Assembly (NCBI GenBank): GCA_964501785.1
Contig: CAZCUD010000002.1
Location: 248,001 to 312,000 of the forward strand
DNA length: 64,000 bases
Direction: 5' to 3'
DNA from: DATBSK01 sp964501785
GTDB taxonomy: Bacteria > Actinomycetota > Acidimicrobiia > IMCC26256 > PALSA-555
Shown here: positions 39,795 to 49,591 of the stretch, piece by piece
Position numbering within the stretch: the stretch's first letter is position 1
How the letters are laid out: every line of letters starts with the position of its first letter
Notes under the pieces: model-generated
The model's input: the letters and a program-made list of their open reading frames with translations, nothing else
What the model was told of the DNA's origin: nothing
The model's database searches: none
Program-made: the position numbers and the translations under genes

Positions 39795-42700
39795 GGAGGT
39801 CCGCTCCGAAGAGGAGGGCCGTGAGCCAGCCGAGCTCGGGGACGTCGGTGGCCTTGGTGATGACGAGGACGAGTGGAGCGCCGGCAGTGAGGAGGACCCG
39901 GGCACCGCGCACCCGCGCGGCGACGAGCGTCGCCGCCGCGACGAGCGCGCCGATCCACCAGCGCGACGCGACGGCCGAAGCGATGCCGGCGACCGCCGCG
40001 GTCGCCACCGTCGCCCGCCAGCCGAGCGCCGGCGCGCCACCTGCGTAGTCGAACGGCGACGCCAGCTCCGGCTCGTCCGCAACCTCCGGTCGCGCGGCCC
40101 GGCGCGTCACCACGACGATGCCGATGCACAGCGCGATCGCGAGGATCGACAGCGCCATCGCGATCCACACGACGTTCTGCGGCGTCCAGCGCAACGCGAC
40201 CGAGTAGGTCCCGGGCTCCCCCGGGTCGACGAGCCACCCGTTCGCGTAGCCGTTCACCAGCCGGGGCTCACCCAGCGACCGCCCGTCGATCTCGGCCTTC
40301 CATCCCTTGCTGAGGCTCTGTCCGAGCACCAGCCAGAACGGCTCGCCGTCGCTTCGCACCTCCAGGTCGTAGGTCGTCGCTCCCTCGTCGAGGACCCGAA
40401 CCCGCGCCCCCGAGGTCCCGCTGCTCTCGGCGAACGTCGCGACCGGCGCCGCCGCGCCGTCCGCCCCGGACGTCAGCACGACCCGGTCGAGGTCGATCCC
40501 GGTGTCGAGGCCCGGGCGCGCGCGCAGCAGGTGCTCACCCGCGCCCAGCGCCAGCGGACCGGCACACGCCTCCAACCCGGAGCCCGCCGTCATCCGCACG
40601 GGCACGGCCTCGCCGTCGACGCGCAGCAGGTCGTCGCGACAGACCTCCGGGCGCGGCGCCGTCACCGGTGCGCGCGGCACGCCCGACACGCCGACCTCGG
40701 CGATCCCCACCGGCGCCGCGACCGACGTCAGGGTGCGATCGTCCAGCGAGGGGACGATGCGCGCCCCCTCGACGACGAGGCGGAGCGTGCTCGCCGTCAC
40801 CGGGTCGAACGCGAACGGCACCTCCTGGGTCGACCCCTCACCCGCCGAGTCGGCGACCGCCGGGAGGTCGATCGTGGTCACCGGGCGCCCGTCGGCTTCG
40901 ACCCGCACCCGGGTCGGCACGGAGTGCAGTCCGTCGGTGACGAGCGTCAGCGTCGATCCCGCGACGGTGGTCGGGGCCCCCAGGTCGACCTCGACCCACT
41001 CCCCCGAGTCGACCGCGAACGGCGAGTCCCAGGCCGTCGCCGGATCGCCGTCGAACGCCCGCGAGGCGCGGGCCGACGAATCGCCGGCGCGGTGCCCCGA
41101 CGAGCGGTACTCGACGCCAGGGACGGTCGTCCCCAGCACCTCGTCGATCACCTGGTCGGGCGCGTTCGCGGCCACCCTCGCCGTGCCCGACAGCTCGAAC
41201 GAGCGGCTCTCGCCGGTGCCCACCGCCGACGTCGGCAGCGTCACCTCGCGCACGAGCGCGAGCTCCTCGTCGAAGCCGCCCCGCTCCGCCGGGTCGTATC
41301 GGGAACGCGTGAGGACGAACCCGAGCGGCCGGTCCCCGGCCGTGTCGCCGGCGCGTGCGAGCAGGCGCGTCGGGACGCGCACCACCTCGTCGACCAACGC
41401 CTCGCCCGGGCGGTCACCCGAGAGGCGGACGTCGGCGAACCCGACGCTCGCCTGCGTCGCGCCGACCGTCTCCAGCGGCTCGATCGTCACCGTGCGCACC
41501 CGCTCGACGGGGACCTCCACGCGCTGCCCTTCCGACGTGCGCGACGCGTCGTCGAGTGCGACGTCGATCGGCTCGCCGTCGTCGAGCGTCAGGCGAACCT
41601 TCGTGATCGTCCGCTGACCGTCGGTCGGCTGCACGAAGGTCACGGCGTCGGTTCGCACCGGCTCGTCGAGCTCGAGGACGAGCCGGTCACCGTCGAGGTC
41701 GCGACCGCCCGCGGTGCGCCACGCGGTCCGCAGGTCCGCGTCGAACGCCAGCGCCGGGCGCTCCGACGGCACGTACTTGTCCTCGTCGCCGTACGCGGTC
41801 GCGTCGACCGTGCCACCCCGCTGCTCGACGACGGTGCGGTCGTCGTCGTCCAGGGACTCGACGATCTCGTAGCGGAAGTCGTCGGCGTCCTCGACGAGCG
41901 CCTCCTGCCCCGCACGTTCGGTGAAGCCGACGTCGTCGCGCAGCCGGTTCCAGCGCCGGGCTCGCTTCCGGTTGGTGTCGGTCACCACGAGCTCGGCATC
42001 GTCATCGAGCGCCCGGGCGAGCTCTTCGTCACTGAGGGACGCGCCATAGAGGAGGACCCCGTCCTCGCCGACGAGCCCGGCCGCGGCAGCATCGACGACA
42101 CCCTCGCCGTCGCCCTCCAGCACCAGCGGGGCTTCCGGCGACGCGGTCGACACGATCGGACGGGCGTCGTCGACCTCGAAGAGCGCCACGCTCGGCGGCC
42201 ACTCGGTCCCCTGGCTCCGCAGCTCGAGCTCGTCCCGCAGCGGCAGGACGATCGACGCGACGTTCGGATCGGTCGAACCGAACGCCGTCGGCTCCTCGAG
42301 GCCGGGCGCCAGCGGATCCGTCAACCACGCCCAGACGTCGCGCGGACGAGCGGTGTCGTAGCGCTCGTACTCGAGGTCGTTGCGCGCGACGACCGTACCG
42401 ACCCCGAGCAGCCGCAGGACCGGCGCCAGCGATTCGGGCTCGAACGTCCCGTGCTGGAGGCGGCGGTCGAGCGCAGCGAGCAGATCGACCGATCCCCGGG
42501 TCCCGAACGGCATGAGCTCGCGCGCCACCCACGGGCGGTCGGTGAGCCCGGGCGTCACCGGGTCGACGGCGTTCCCCCAGCGGTACGCGGCGAACAGCGC
42601 ACCGGGCAGCTCGAGCGCACGGGTCCCGTCGTCACGCTCGTCCAAGGCATCGGCCACCTCGTGCCAGTACTCCGGGATCTCCTCGTCCCGCTCGATGCGC

Positions 42701-43953
42701 TCGGAGAGGTAGCCGTGGCGCCAGACGGGCAGGAACGCCAGCGCGACCATCACGACCACGATCGCGGCCGCCCCCAGCTGGAGCGCCCGTCGTCGCGACA
42801 GCGCGGCGACGCCCGCCGCGATCAGCCCCGCGAGACCGAGGACGATGATCGGCCCGACGCGCGGAGTGTTCCGCAGCGCGGCCCCGGCGGCGGAACGACC
42901 GGCGAGCGACTCGAACAGCTTCCCGAGCACGCTCGGTTCGTCGTAGGGCCACGCGCCCACTCCGACGATGGTCCCCACGACGACCAACGAGCCGAGGAAG
43001 ACCCGATGCTTCCAACGAACGAAGGCTGCGGCGACGAGGCCTGCGACGGGCACGAACAGCGTCGCCGCCGCGAGCACCCGTGAGTCCGCGTAGTCGGGCG
43101 CCTGGTCGAGCCAGCTGCCGACTCGGTCACCACCGGAGAGGAACCAGTTGCCGAACCCGCGCAGCAGGTCGGCGGGACGCGACGCTTCGGCGACCTGACG
43201 CAACGTCTCGGTCACGTCGAGCACGGGGATCCCGTAGGTGGCCTGGGACCGCAGGCCGGCGACCCACCAGAGCGACAGCGAGACGCTGAGCAGCGCGATC
43301 CGTCCGGCGACGGCGAGCGCACGCCGCCAGGCGAGGTCGCGCTGAGCCGCGGTCACCACGAGCCACAGCACGGGCGCGATGCCGACGAAGAGCAGCGAGG
43401 AGGCGTTGGTGCTGCCGATGAGGAGGATGACGAGCGCGAAGAGCGCGGGATCGCGCCAGCCACCCCGGCGCGCGGCCCGGATCGTCAGCCCGACGAGCCA
43501 CGGCAGGCCGGCCCACGGCAGCAGCAGCACGGAGAGCCGCGCGGTGAACGCGAGCTGGTACGGCGCGAGGAGGTAGACGAGCGCGCCGACGATCGCGCCG
43601 AGTCGTCGCACGCCGAGCATCGAGAAGAGCCAGAGCGCTCCGGCCGCGGCCGCGAACGAGATCGATCCGAGGAACAGCCGTTGCGCGACCCAGTCGGGAA
43701 CGCCGAGCTGGTCCATGACCCAGTAGTACGGACCCAGCGGGAACAGGTACCCGACGTTCTGGTGCGGGACCGTGCCCGTGCCGACGTGCGAGTCCCACAG
43801 GTACAGCGCGCGCGACAGCAGCCGACCCGGATCGAGATAGAGGTACTGCTTGGTGTCGCCGCTGACCTTGCCCGGAGACGAGAGGAAGAAGGGGATGTAG
43901 GAGAGCGCGGCGAGGATCAGCAGGTCGATCCGGCGAACGCGCGGTGCGGTCAT
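39673..43953 (-). CDS. AftD-type alpha-(1->3)-arabinofuranosyltransferase, extended C-terminus
   Basis: A 1426-residue membrane enzyme of the AftD/DUF3367 family, GT-C fold, which adds arabinofuranose to cell-wall arabinan from a decaprenyl donor on the outer side. About eleven to thirteen membrane helices lie in the first 450 residues. The catalytic aspartate of the first outer loop is D33 (SGDTKQYLYL). Two or more carbohydrate-binding (F5/8-type) beta domains follow between about 650 and 1250, then two final helices near 1330-1400. After HLR the chain has 31 extra residues (QEGRATQVTGSQ and on) encoded in the cassette; the paralogue at 60086 stops four residues after HLR. It overlaps the GT39-like gene by four bases. 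Confidence 0.87.
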   Translation of the reverse strand: MTAPRVRRIDLLILAALSYIPFFLSSPGKVSGDTKQYLYLDPGRLLSRALYLWDSHVGTGTVPHQNVGYLFPLGPYYWVMDQLGVPDWVAQRLFLGSISFAAAAGALWLFSMLGVRRLGAIVGALVYLLAPYQLAFTARLSVLLLPWAGLPWLVGLTIRAARRGGWRDPALFALVILLIGSTNASSLLFVGIAPVLWLVVTAAQRDLAWRRALAVAGRIALLSVSLSLWWVAGLRSQATYGIPVLDVTETLRQVAEASRPADLLRGFGNWFLSGGDRVGSWLDQAPDYADSRVLAAATLFVPVAGLVAAAFVRWKHRVFLGSLVVVGTIVGVGAWPYDEPSVLGKLFESLAGRSAAGAALRNTPRVGPIIVLGLAGLIAAGVAALSRRRALQLGAAAIVVVMVALAFLPVWRHGYLSERIERDEEIPEYWHEVADALDERDDGTRALELPGALFAAYRWGNAVDPVTPGLTDRPWVARELMPFGTRGSVDLLAALDRRLQHGTFEPESLAPVLRLLGVGTVVARNDLEYERYDTARPRDVWAWLTDPLAPGLEEPTAFGSTDPNVASIVLPLRDELELRSQGTEWPPSVALFEVDDARPIVSTASPEAPLVLEGDGEGVVDAAAAGLVGEDGVLLYGASLSDEELARALDDDAELVVTDTNRKRARRWNRLRDDVGFTERAGQEALVEDADDFRYEIVESLDDDDRTVVEQRGGTVDATAYGDEDKYVPSERPALAFDADLRTAWRTAGGRDLDGDRLVLELDEPVRTDAVTFVQPTDGQRTITKVRLTLDDGEPIDVALDDASRTSEGQRVEVPVERVRTVTIEPLETVGATQASVGFADVRLSGDRPGEALVDEVVRVPTRLLARAGDTAGDRPLGFVLTRSRYDPAERGGFDEELALVREVTLPTSAVGTGESRSFELSGTARVAANAPDQVIDEVLGTTVPGVEYRSSGHRAGDSSARASRAFDGDPATAWDSPFAVDSGEWVEVDLGAPTTVAGSTLTLVTDGLHSVPTRVRVEADGRPVTTIDLPAVADSAGEGSTQEVPFAFDPVTASTLRLVVEGARIVPSLDDRTLTSVAAPVGIAEVGVSGVPRAPVTAPRPEVCRDDLLRVDGEAVPVRMTAGSGLEACAGPLALGAGEHLLRARPGLDTGIDLDRVVLTSGADGAAAPVATFAESSGTSGARVRVLDEGATTYDLEVRSDGEPFWLVLGQSLSKGWKAEIDGRSLGEPRLVNGYANGWLVDPGEPGTYSVALRWTPQNVVWIAMALSILAIALCIGIVVVTRRAARPEVADEPELASPFDYAGGAPALGWRATVATAAVAGIASAVASRWWIGALVAAATLVAARVRGARVLLTAGAPLVLVITKATDVPELGWLTALLFGADLLIGRVAHLRQEGRATQVTGSQARPGSDPERSAGADRASSS
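39749..39789 (-). repeat. Right inverted repeat of the endonuclease cassette
   Basis: Mirror of 38742-38782. It is translated in both directions: it encodes ALLDPPDEGELRD at the end of the nuclease-like protein, and on the minus strand VAHLRQEGRATQ near the end of AftD. Outside 39789 the match to the left end stops. Confidence 0.85.
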
Positions 43954-45509
43954 GCTTCGTAGACCGTGAGACCCATCAGCTCGAAGAACTCGTCGTCGGG
44001 CAGCACCGGCGTCTCCGGTTCGCGGCTGTTCGCGAACGCCGTCTGCATGAGCTCACACACGCCGGCGACGTTGTTGTAGCCACCCGAGCTGACGAACCAC
44101 ACCGTCGAGTCTCCGGCGCGATCGAGCATCGTCTGTGCGAACGCGACCGGGTCGGCCGCGGCGAGGCGCTCCGCGTAGTCGACCCAGTCGACGCGGTCGG
44201 GCTGCGCCGCGTCGGGGAACGTGGCATGACGGAGCGGAAGATCCTCGATGAGGCGGTGCACGTCGGGGCCGATCTGATCGGGGCAGTAGACGACGAGGTC
44301 GTCGGGCTCGGCCCGCGCCTCGATCACGTCGGCGACCTGCGACGCCTGGGTCCGCTCCTCGGTGACGTTGCGGGCCGCGCTCGCGAAGCTCAGGAGCAGC
44401 GTGACGGCGAGCACGACCGTCCGCACGCGTCGGTCCGCGAAGGCGGTCAGCCCGTAGGCGATCGCGAGCACGAGGATCGGGAACATCACGGAGGCGTAGC
44501 GACCCTCGAACGCGCTGCCCACGACCCAGGACACGGACGCGCCGAAGAGCAGGATCGCCGCCGACGCCGCGACCTCCCAGCGCACCGGAGGACGCGTCAC
44601 CAGGTCGAGCTCGACGCGACGCCGGTCGATCGGCGCCGCGAAGAGCCCCAGCAACGGCAGGAGGAGGAGGGGCAGGAGGAGCACGAACGCCTCGGCGCTC
44701 TCGTCGCCGCCGGCGAAGCTGACGAGCCCCTCGGCGAACGCGAACCACGGCACGACCGGATCGCCCCAAGGCGTGCCGGTGTGCTCGAGCTGGTAGGTGA
44801 GCGTCGAGAGCCACGGGATCAGCGTGAGACCGCCGATGGCCATCGCGACGATGATCCGCGGCGCAGCCCGCTTGGTGGCCTCGCTCCCCTTCGACCACGC
44901 GACGAGCAGACCGACGCCGACGACCGCGAGGACGTAGAAGGTCCAGTACTGCGTGTAGACGAGCAACGCCGTCACCACGGCCACGACCGCGAGCCGCCCG
45001 ATCGACGGACGCTCGAGCGCCCGGCGCAGCGCCAGGTAGCCCCACAGCACGAGGAACATCACCAGCGCGTACATGCGCGACTCGGTCGCGTACCGGATGG
45101 CGTACGGGGACGCGGCGAGGATCATGACCGTCCACCACGCGACCGCTCGCCCACCGATCCGCTTGCCCGCGAGGTAGGCGAGCGGGAGCGTGGCGACCGA
45201 GATCAGCCCCGAGAACGCGCGCACGGCAAAGTCGCCCGAGCCGAACAGCTCGATCCAGAAGTGCAGGAGGGTGTAGTAGAGCGGCGGCGCTCCGTCCTGT
45301 CGGAGCGCGTCGCCGAGCTCGGACAGCGGGAGCTCGGCGATGTTGACCGAGAGCGCCTCGTCGAACCAGAGGACGGACGTCGTCGCGAACCGGAGGACGA
45401 CGCCGATCCCGACGACCAGCGCGACGAGCAGTGCGTCGAGCCCGAGGCGGCGGGGAGCCCCCGGCTCGTCGGTGTCGTCGCGCGCCGGAGCCGGTGGGGA
45501 CGCCGTCAT
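43950..45509 (-). CDS. GT39-like membrane glycosyltransferase
   Basis: A 519-residue polytopic GT-C enzyme. LWFDEALSVNIAEL with the catalytic-type Asp-Glu (D50, E51) is in the first outer loop, QDGAPPLYYTLLHFW and ESRMYALVMFL follow, matching dolichyl/undecaprenyl-phosphate mannosyltransferase-like (PMT_2) proteins. About ten to twelve transmembrane helices, then an extracytoplasmic C-terminal domain (about 400-519). It is translationally coupled to aftD (ATGA overlap), so both likely act on one envelope polysaccharide. The acceptor and sugar are unknown. Confidence 0.82.
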   Translation of the reverse strand: MTASPPAPARDDTDEPGAPRRLGLDALLVALVVGIGVVLRFATTSVLWFDEALSVNIAELPLSELGDALRQDGAPPLYYTLLHFWIELFGSGDFAVRAFSGLISVATLPLAYLAGKRIGGRAVAWWTVMILAASPYAIRYATESRMYALVMFLVLWGYLALRRALERPSIGRLAVVAVVTALLVYTQYWTFYVLAVVGVGLLVAWSKGSEATKRAAPRIIVAMAIGGLTLIPWLSTLTYQLEHTGTPWGDPVVPWFAFAEGLVSFAGGDESAEAFVLLLPLLLLPLLGLFAAPIDRRRVELDLVTRPPVRWEVAASAAILLFGASVSWVVGSAFEGRYASVMFPILVLAIAYGLTAFADRRVRTVVLAVTLLLSFASAARNVTEERTQASQVADVIEARAEPDDLVVYCPDQIGPDVHRLIEDLPLRHATFPDAAQPDRVDWVDYAERLAAADPVAFAQTMLDRAGDSTVWFVSSGGYNNVAGVCELMQTAFANSREPETPVLPDDEFFELMGLTVYEA

Positions 45510-45591
45510 GACCCGCCCACGCTAGGCGGCCGCACCGACCCGATCGTGGTCGCCGACGCGTCCGCCGCGCCTGGCTCGAACGAGATCGGGC

Positions 45592-46674
45592 CTAGAGGGT
45601 GGTCGACCGGGTCAGCTCGGCCGCCTTCGAGAGCAGGCCGGGGACGATCGCGCCGAAGGCCTCGATCTTGGGGTTGTCGAGCTGTCCCTGCTTCAGCCGG
45701 GAGTACTGGCCCTCGAGGACGATCGCGAGCTTGAAGCCGGCGAGGATCTCGTAATAGGCGATCTCGTCGGTGGGTCGGCCGCTGACGTCGGTGTAGTACG
45801 CGAGCAGCTCGGTGCGGCTCGGCATCCCCTCCATCGGCACGTAGCCCGAGCTCGAGGGGTCCTCACCGTCCTTGGGCCAGCCCTGGATGATCCACCCGAG
45901 GTCGAGCAGCGGATCGCCCACCGTCGCCATCTCCCAGTCGACGATCGCGGCGAGCCGCGCGGGCGCGCCGTGGGCGAACATCACGTTGGCGAACTGGTAG
46001 TCGCCGTGGATGATCCCGGGCTCGTACCGGCTCGGCTTGTTGTCGCGCAGCCACTGCGCCACGACGTCGACCCCGTCGAGGTCGCGGACCTTCATCTTCT
46101 CGTAGTGCGATGCCCATCGATCGGCTTGCCGCTCGAGGAAGCCGTCGGGCTTCCCGAACCCCTCGAGCCCCTTTGCCCGCCAGTCGACGCGCGAGAGCCG
46201 AGCGATCCCGTCGACGAGCTGGAAGCCGAGGCCCTTGCGGGCCGTGAGGTCGGTGTCGAACGGAGCGGGCCACATGTCGCCCATGCCCATCGGAGACCAG
46301 CCGTCGATGTGCCCCATCAGGTAGAAGCACGCGCCGATCACCGACGGGTCGTCACAGCCCGCGATCGCCTCCGGGTGCGGGACGTCGGTGCCGTTGAGGG
46401 CCTCGAGCACCCGGAACTCGCGCAGCATCGTCTCGTTGCGCCCCTCGGGGACCTTGCGCGGTGGGCGCCGGAGCGCCATCACCGCGTCGCCCCGCCGGAT
46501 CTCGAAGATCTCGTTCGACGAGCCACCGCTGATGAACGTCGCCTCGACAGGCTCACCCTTGCCGGGCAGGTCGCGCTCGTCCATCCAGCGGGCCAGCGCG
46601 TCGGCGTCGACGAGGCCGGCGGTGCGCTCCGCCTCGTCCACGTCTTCCCAGGGCTGCTTCGCCTCGTCGCTCAT
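45592..46674 (-). CDS. Phosphotransferase family protein (APH/ACAD10-type)
   Basis: A 360-residue kinase-fold protein of the aminoglycoside phosphotransferase superfamily, of the subgroup that travels with acyl-CoA dehydrogenases. ISGGSSNEIFEIRRG is the nucleotide loop, IIHGDYQFANVMF (about 218-230) the catalytic loop with D, and AIVDWEMATVGDPLLDLGW the metal motif. In relatives of the ACAD10/11 type it phosphorylates 4-hydroxyacyl-CoA for a 4-hydroxy acid degradation route. The next upstream gene is an acyl-CoA dehydrogenase, 54 bases away and in the same direction, which supports that use. ATG 46674 follows AGGAG. Confidence 0.85.
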   Translation of the reverse strand: MSDEAKQPWEDVDEAERTAGLVDADALARWMDERDLPGKGEPVEATFISGGSSNEIFEIRRGDAVMALRRPPRKVPEGRNETMLREFRVLEALNGTDVPHPEAIAGCDDPSVIGACFYLMGHIDGWSPMGMGDMWPAPFDTDLTARKGLGFQLVDGIARLSRVDWRAKGLEGFGKPDGFLERQADRWASHYEKMKVRDLDGVDVVAQWLRDNKPSRYEPGIIHGDYQFANVMFAHGAPARLAAIVDWEMATVGDPLLDLGWIIQGWPKDGEDPSSSGYVPMEGMPSRTELLAYYTDVSGRPTDEIAYYEILAGFKLAIVLEGQYSRLKQGQLDNPKIEAFGAIVPGLLSKAAELTRSTTL

Positions 46675-46728
46675 CTCCACTCCTCGCGTTCGCCGACGAC
46701 CGCGGCCTCGGCCGCGCGTCGCTCGCCG

Positions 46729-48030
46729 TCAGTGCTGTGCGACCTCGTGCTCGAGCAGGTTCGCGAACCGCTTCCGGGCTTCCTCCTGCCGCGGCGGCAG
46801 GTGCGCGCTCGGGAACAGTCCGTCGGACGGTGAGTACTCCTTGAGCACCGAACGGGCGATCGTCACCTTGTGCACCTCGGTCGGACCGTCGGCGATCCCC
46901 ATGACCGGCGCCATCGTGTACATGCCCATCAACGGCATCTCGTTGGACGTTCCGAGCGACCCGTGGAGGTGCAGCGCCGTGTACACGATGTCGTGGAGCA
47001 CCTTGGGCGTGAGCACCTTCACCACCGCGATCTCACGGCGCGCCTTCGCCCCGCCGACCTGGTCGATCTTCCACGCGGCCTGCATCACGAGCAGCCGGAA
47101 CGACTCGAGCTGGATGTAGCAGTCGGCGATCTTCTCCTGCACCATCTGCTTCTTCGCCAGCACCTCGCCCTGGGTGTGGCGACTGAGCACCCGCTCACAC
47201 ATCATGTCGAACGCCTTCTTGCACGCGGCGATCGTCCTCATGGCGTGGTGGATGCGCCCGCCGCCGAGACGGGTCTGCGCGATCACGAACGCCTGGCCTT
47301 CCCCACCGAGCAGGTTGTCGGCGGGCACCCGCACGTTGTCGTAGCGCACGTACGCGTGCGAGCCCTCGCCCGGCGCCTCACCCGCGAGACCGACGTTGCG
47401 GATGATCTCGATGCCGGGCGTGTCGGTGGGCACCAGGAACATCGAGGTGCCCTGGTAGACGGGGACATCGGGGTCGGTGACCGCCATCACGATCGCGAAC
47501 GCCGCGTAGCGCAGGTTCGACGAGAACCACTTCTCGCCGTCGATGACGTACTCGTCCCCGTCGCGCCACGCCCGGCACTTGAACTCCTGCGGATCGGACC
47601 CGGCTTGGGGCTCGGTCATCGAGTAGCACGACACGATCTCGCCGTCGAGCAACGGTTGGAGGTACCGGTCCTTCTGCGCGTCGGTGCCGTAGTGGGCGAG
47701 GATCTCGGCGTTGCCGGAGTCGGGCGCCTGACACCCGAACACCATCGGCGCGAAGTTCGACCGCCCCAGGATCTCGTTCATCAAGGCGAGCTTGAGCTGT
47801 CCGTAGCCCAGGCCACCGAGGTCGGGGCCGAGGTGACAGGCCCAGAGCCCGCGCTCCTTGACCTGGGCCTGGAGCGGCCGGATCACCTCTTCGTGGACCG
47901 GGTGCGTGCGGTCGTAGACGACGTGCGAGCTGAACGCGAGGTCGAGTGGCTCGATCTCCTCGCGCACGAACTCGTCGATCCAGTCGAGCTGCTCCTGGAA
48001 CTCGGGCTCGGTCGAGAAGTCCCACGCCAT
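46729..48030 (-). CDS. Acyl-CoA dehydrogenase (ACAD10/11-like)
   Basis: A 433-residue FAD enzyme. CYSMTEPQAGSDPQEFKC, GEKWFSSNLRYAAFA, ARTRLGGGRIHH-like QTRLGGGRIHHAMR, and ADGPTEVHKVTIARSVLKEY are family motifs (residues about 130-420). The last motif takes the place of YEGTxQ, typical of the ACAD10/11-type enzymes that prefer larger or 4-hydroxy substrates. With the kinase downstream it fits removal of hydroxyl groups before beta-oxidation. Ten bases separate it from the thiolase-like gene. Confidence 0.92.
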   Translation of the reverse strand: MAWDFSTEPEFQEQLDWIDEFVREEIEPLDLAFSSHVVYDRTHPVHEEVIRPLQAQVKERGLWACHLGPDLGGLGYGQLKLALMNEILGRSNFAPMVFGCQAPDSGNAEILAHYGTDAQKDRYLQPLLDGEIVSCYSMTEPQAGSDPQEFKCRAWRDGDEYVIDGEKWFSSNLRYAAFAIVMAVTDPDVPVYQGTSMFLVPTDTPGIEIIRNVGLAGEAPGEGSHAYVRYDNVRVPADNLLGGEGQAFVIAQTRLGGGRIHHAMRTIAACKKAFDMMCERVLSRHTQGEVLAKKQMVQEKIADCYIQLESFRLLVMQAAWKIDQVGGAKARREIAVVKVLTPKVLHDIVYTALHLHGSLGTSNEMPLMGMYTMAPVMGIADGPTEVHKVTIARSVLKEYSPSDGLFPSAHLPPRQEEARKRFANLLEHEVAQH

Positions 48031-48039
48031 GTGTCTCTC

Positions 48040-49572
48040 CTACGTCAAGCCGACCACGACGGCGTCGTGTCGGACGCCGCGCTCACCGGTCGGGAGATCG
48101 ATCTCGTTCGGGGTCAGACGGACAGTGGCACCGACGAGCTCCCTCGCCTCGGCCTCGAACAGCGCATGATCGTCGGTCAGCCGGGCGTACGCACGCCCAT
48201 CGGGCACATCGCACACCAGCGCCGCCCACTCCGGGTCGCCGTCGCGGCCGTGGACCACCGAGTACGCGGCCACGGTGGCGTCGCCCTCGTGACGCTCGAC
48301 GATGGGCACCGCGCCCTCGGCGTCGAGCTTCGCCTGCACCTCGGCCTGCGCCGGAGGCACGACGGCGCCCGGCTCGGTGCTGTAGAGCCCGTAGACGTGC
48401 TTGGTCATGTGCATGCCGACCCCGCTCACGAGGCCGAACGAACCAGGATCGGCGCGCAGCACGTCGGCCATGGTCGCGATCGAGTGCGTCATGTAGTTGC
48501 TGCCCGCGCCACCGTGGTACGGGAGCCCGCCGGTCACGGTCAACGGGCGGGGGTCGTCGTCCTCGATCCCGAGCGCGTCCTGGGCGAAGTGGACCGAGCT
48601 GCCGAAGCAGCTGTACAGGTCGAGGTGGGCCACGTCGTCGGCGCCGATCCCGGCACCGCGCATCGCCTCCGCGCTCGCCGCGGCCATCGCCGGTGAGCGC
48701 CACATCTCGCGGTGCTCACCCACGTAGGTCGGGTCGGTCGCGTAGCACCAGCCCCGCAGGTAGACGCGTCGCTCCGCGGGGACGCCGAGAGCGTCGGCAC
48801 GCTCGTGGCTCGCGAGCACCACGGCGGCCGCCATGTCGACGTCCATGATCGACACCATGTACTTCGTGTACGGGTAGCCCACCATCCGGTTGTCGGGGCG
48901 GGGCTCGATGATCACGTCGGGGTTGCGCTCGATGCGGAACCACGCGTCGGGGTTGTGCGCGGCGACCTTCGTCATCGGGGCGAGGAGCTTGCCCAGCCGC
49001 ACTCGGTACTCGGGCAACGGGATCCCGAGGTGCGCTCGGCGCGCGTTGTCGAACACCGCGAAGGTCAACCACGCCTGCATGAGCTCGTGCGAGAGCTCGG
49101 CTGGGTGGAACGGCGCTTCCCACGGGTAGGGACGCTTCTGGTCGGGCTTGAACGAGTACGTCGCGCGCTCGCCGCGCTTCTTGAAGGCGCGCTGGGTCGC
49201 CAGGGCCTCCGCGCCGATCACCATCGCGAGATCGCTGTCGCCGGCGAGGATCCGAGCCGCCGCGTCCTGCACCAGCACCTGCGGAGTCGTGCCACCGATC
49301 CCCGAGTAGTGGCTCCGCCGTGGCGACGCGCCGAGGCGCTCGGCGAGCCGGACCGGCGGGTCGTCGTACTGCCACGTCTGGCAGAAGACGACGTCGAGTG
49401 CGTCGAGGTCCTCGAGGACCTTCGCGCCGACGCCGCTGTCGCCGGCCGCGATCCGCGCGACGTGCTCCCACATCTCGAGCGGCTCGGGAGCGCCGGCCTC
49501 CCCCACGTCGTCGGGGTGCCAGGTGTGGCGACCGACGCCGATCAGGCACGGGGTGCGCTGATCGACGCTCAC
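48040..49572 (-). CDS. Thiolase-superfamily protein lacking the nucleophilic Cys
   Basis: A 510-residue thiolase-fold protein. RTPCLIGVGRHTW opens the fold, and the usual active Cys region reads SHYSGIGGTTPQVLVQDAA, with Thr/Gly in place of Cys. The C-terminal catalytic half is kept: GGLPYHGGAGSNYMTHSIA and a GVGMHMTKH segment. Many such proteins in actinobacteria are annotated acetyl-CoA acetyltransferase but, without Cys, resemble the Ltp/aldolase-type or non-catalytic partners. A DUF35/MaoC partner is not next door. It is between the dehydrogenase and hydratase genes in the same direction, so it is part of the beta-oxidation operon. Confidence 0.8.
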   Translation of the reverse strand: MSVDQRTPCLIGVGRHTWHPDDVGEAGAPEPLEMWEHVARIAAGDSGVGAKVLEDLDALDVVFCQTWQYDDPPVRLAERLGASPRRSHYSGIGGTTPQVLVQDAAARILAGDSDLAMVIGAEALATQRAFKKRGERATYSFKPDQKRPYPWEAPFHPAELSHELMQAWLTFAVFDNARRAHLGIPLPEYRVRLGKLLAPMTKVAAHNPDAWFRIERNPDVIIEPRPDNRMVGYPYTKYMVSIMDVDMAAAVVLASHERADALGVPAERRVYLRGWCYATDPTYVGEHREMWRSPAMAAASAEAMRGAGIGADDVAHLDLYSCFGSSVHFAQDALGIEDDDPRPLTVTGGLPYHGGAGSNYMTHSIATMADVLRADPGSFGLVSGVGMHMTKHVYGLYSTEPGAVVPPAQAEVQAKLDAEGAVPIVERHEGDATVAAYSVVHGRDGDPEWAALVCDVPDGRAYARLTDDHALFEAEARELVGATVRLTPNEIDLPTGERGVRHDAVVVGLT

Positions 49573-49591
49573 GCGCGCCCCTTCGTCGGGA

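Noticed and set aside
38736..39795. Target-site duplication around the inverted-repeat cassette
   Set aside because: The bases immediately outside the two ends share no direct repeat of three or more positions in register.
40000..43100. Very long plus-strand open frame opposite the first AftD-like gene
   Set aside because: It is Arg/Pro/Asp-rich with no domain pattern and is created by the codon bias of the opposite strand; the minus-strand frame has clear AftD features.
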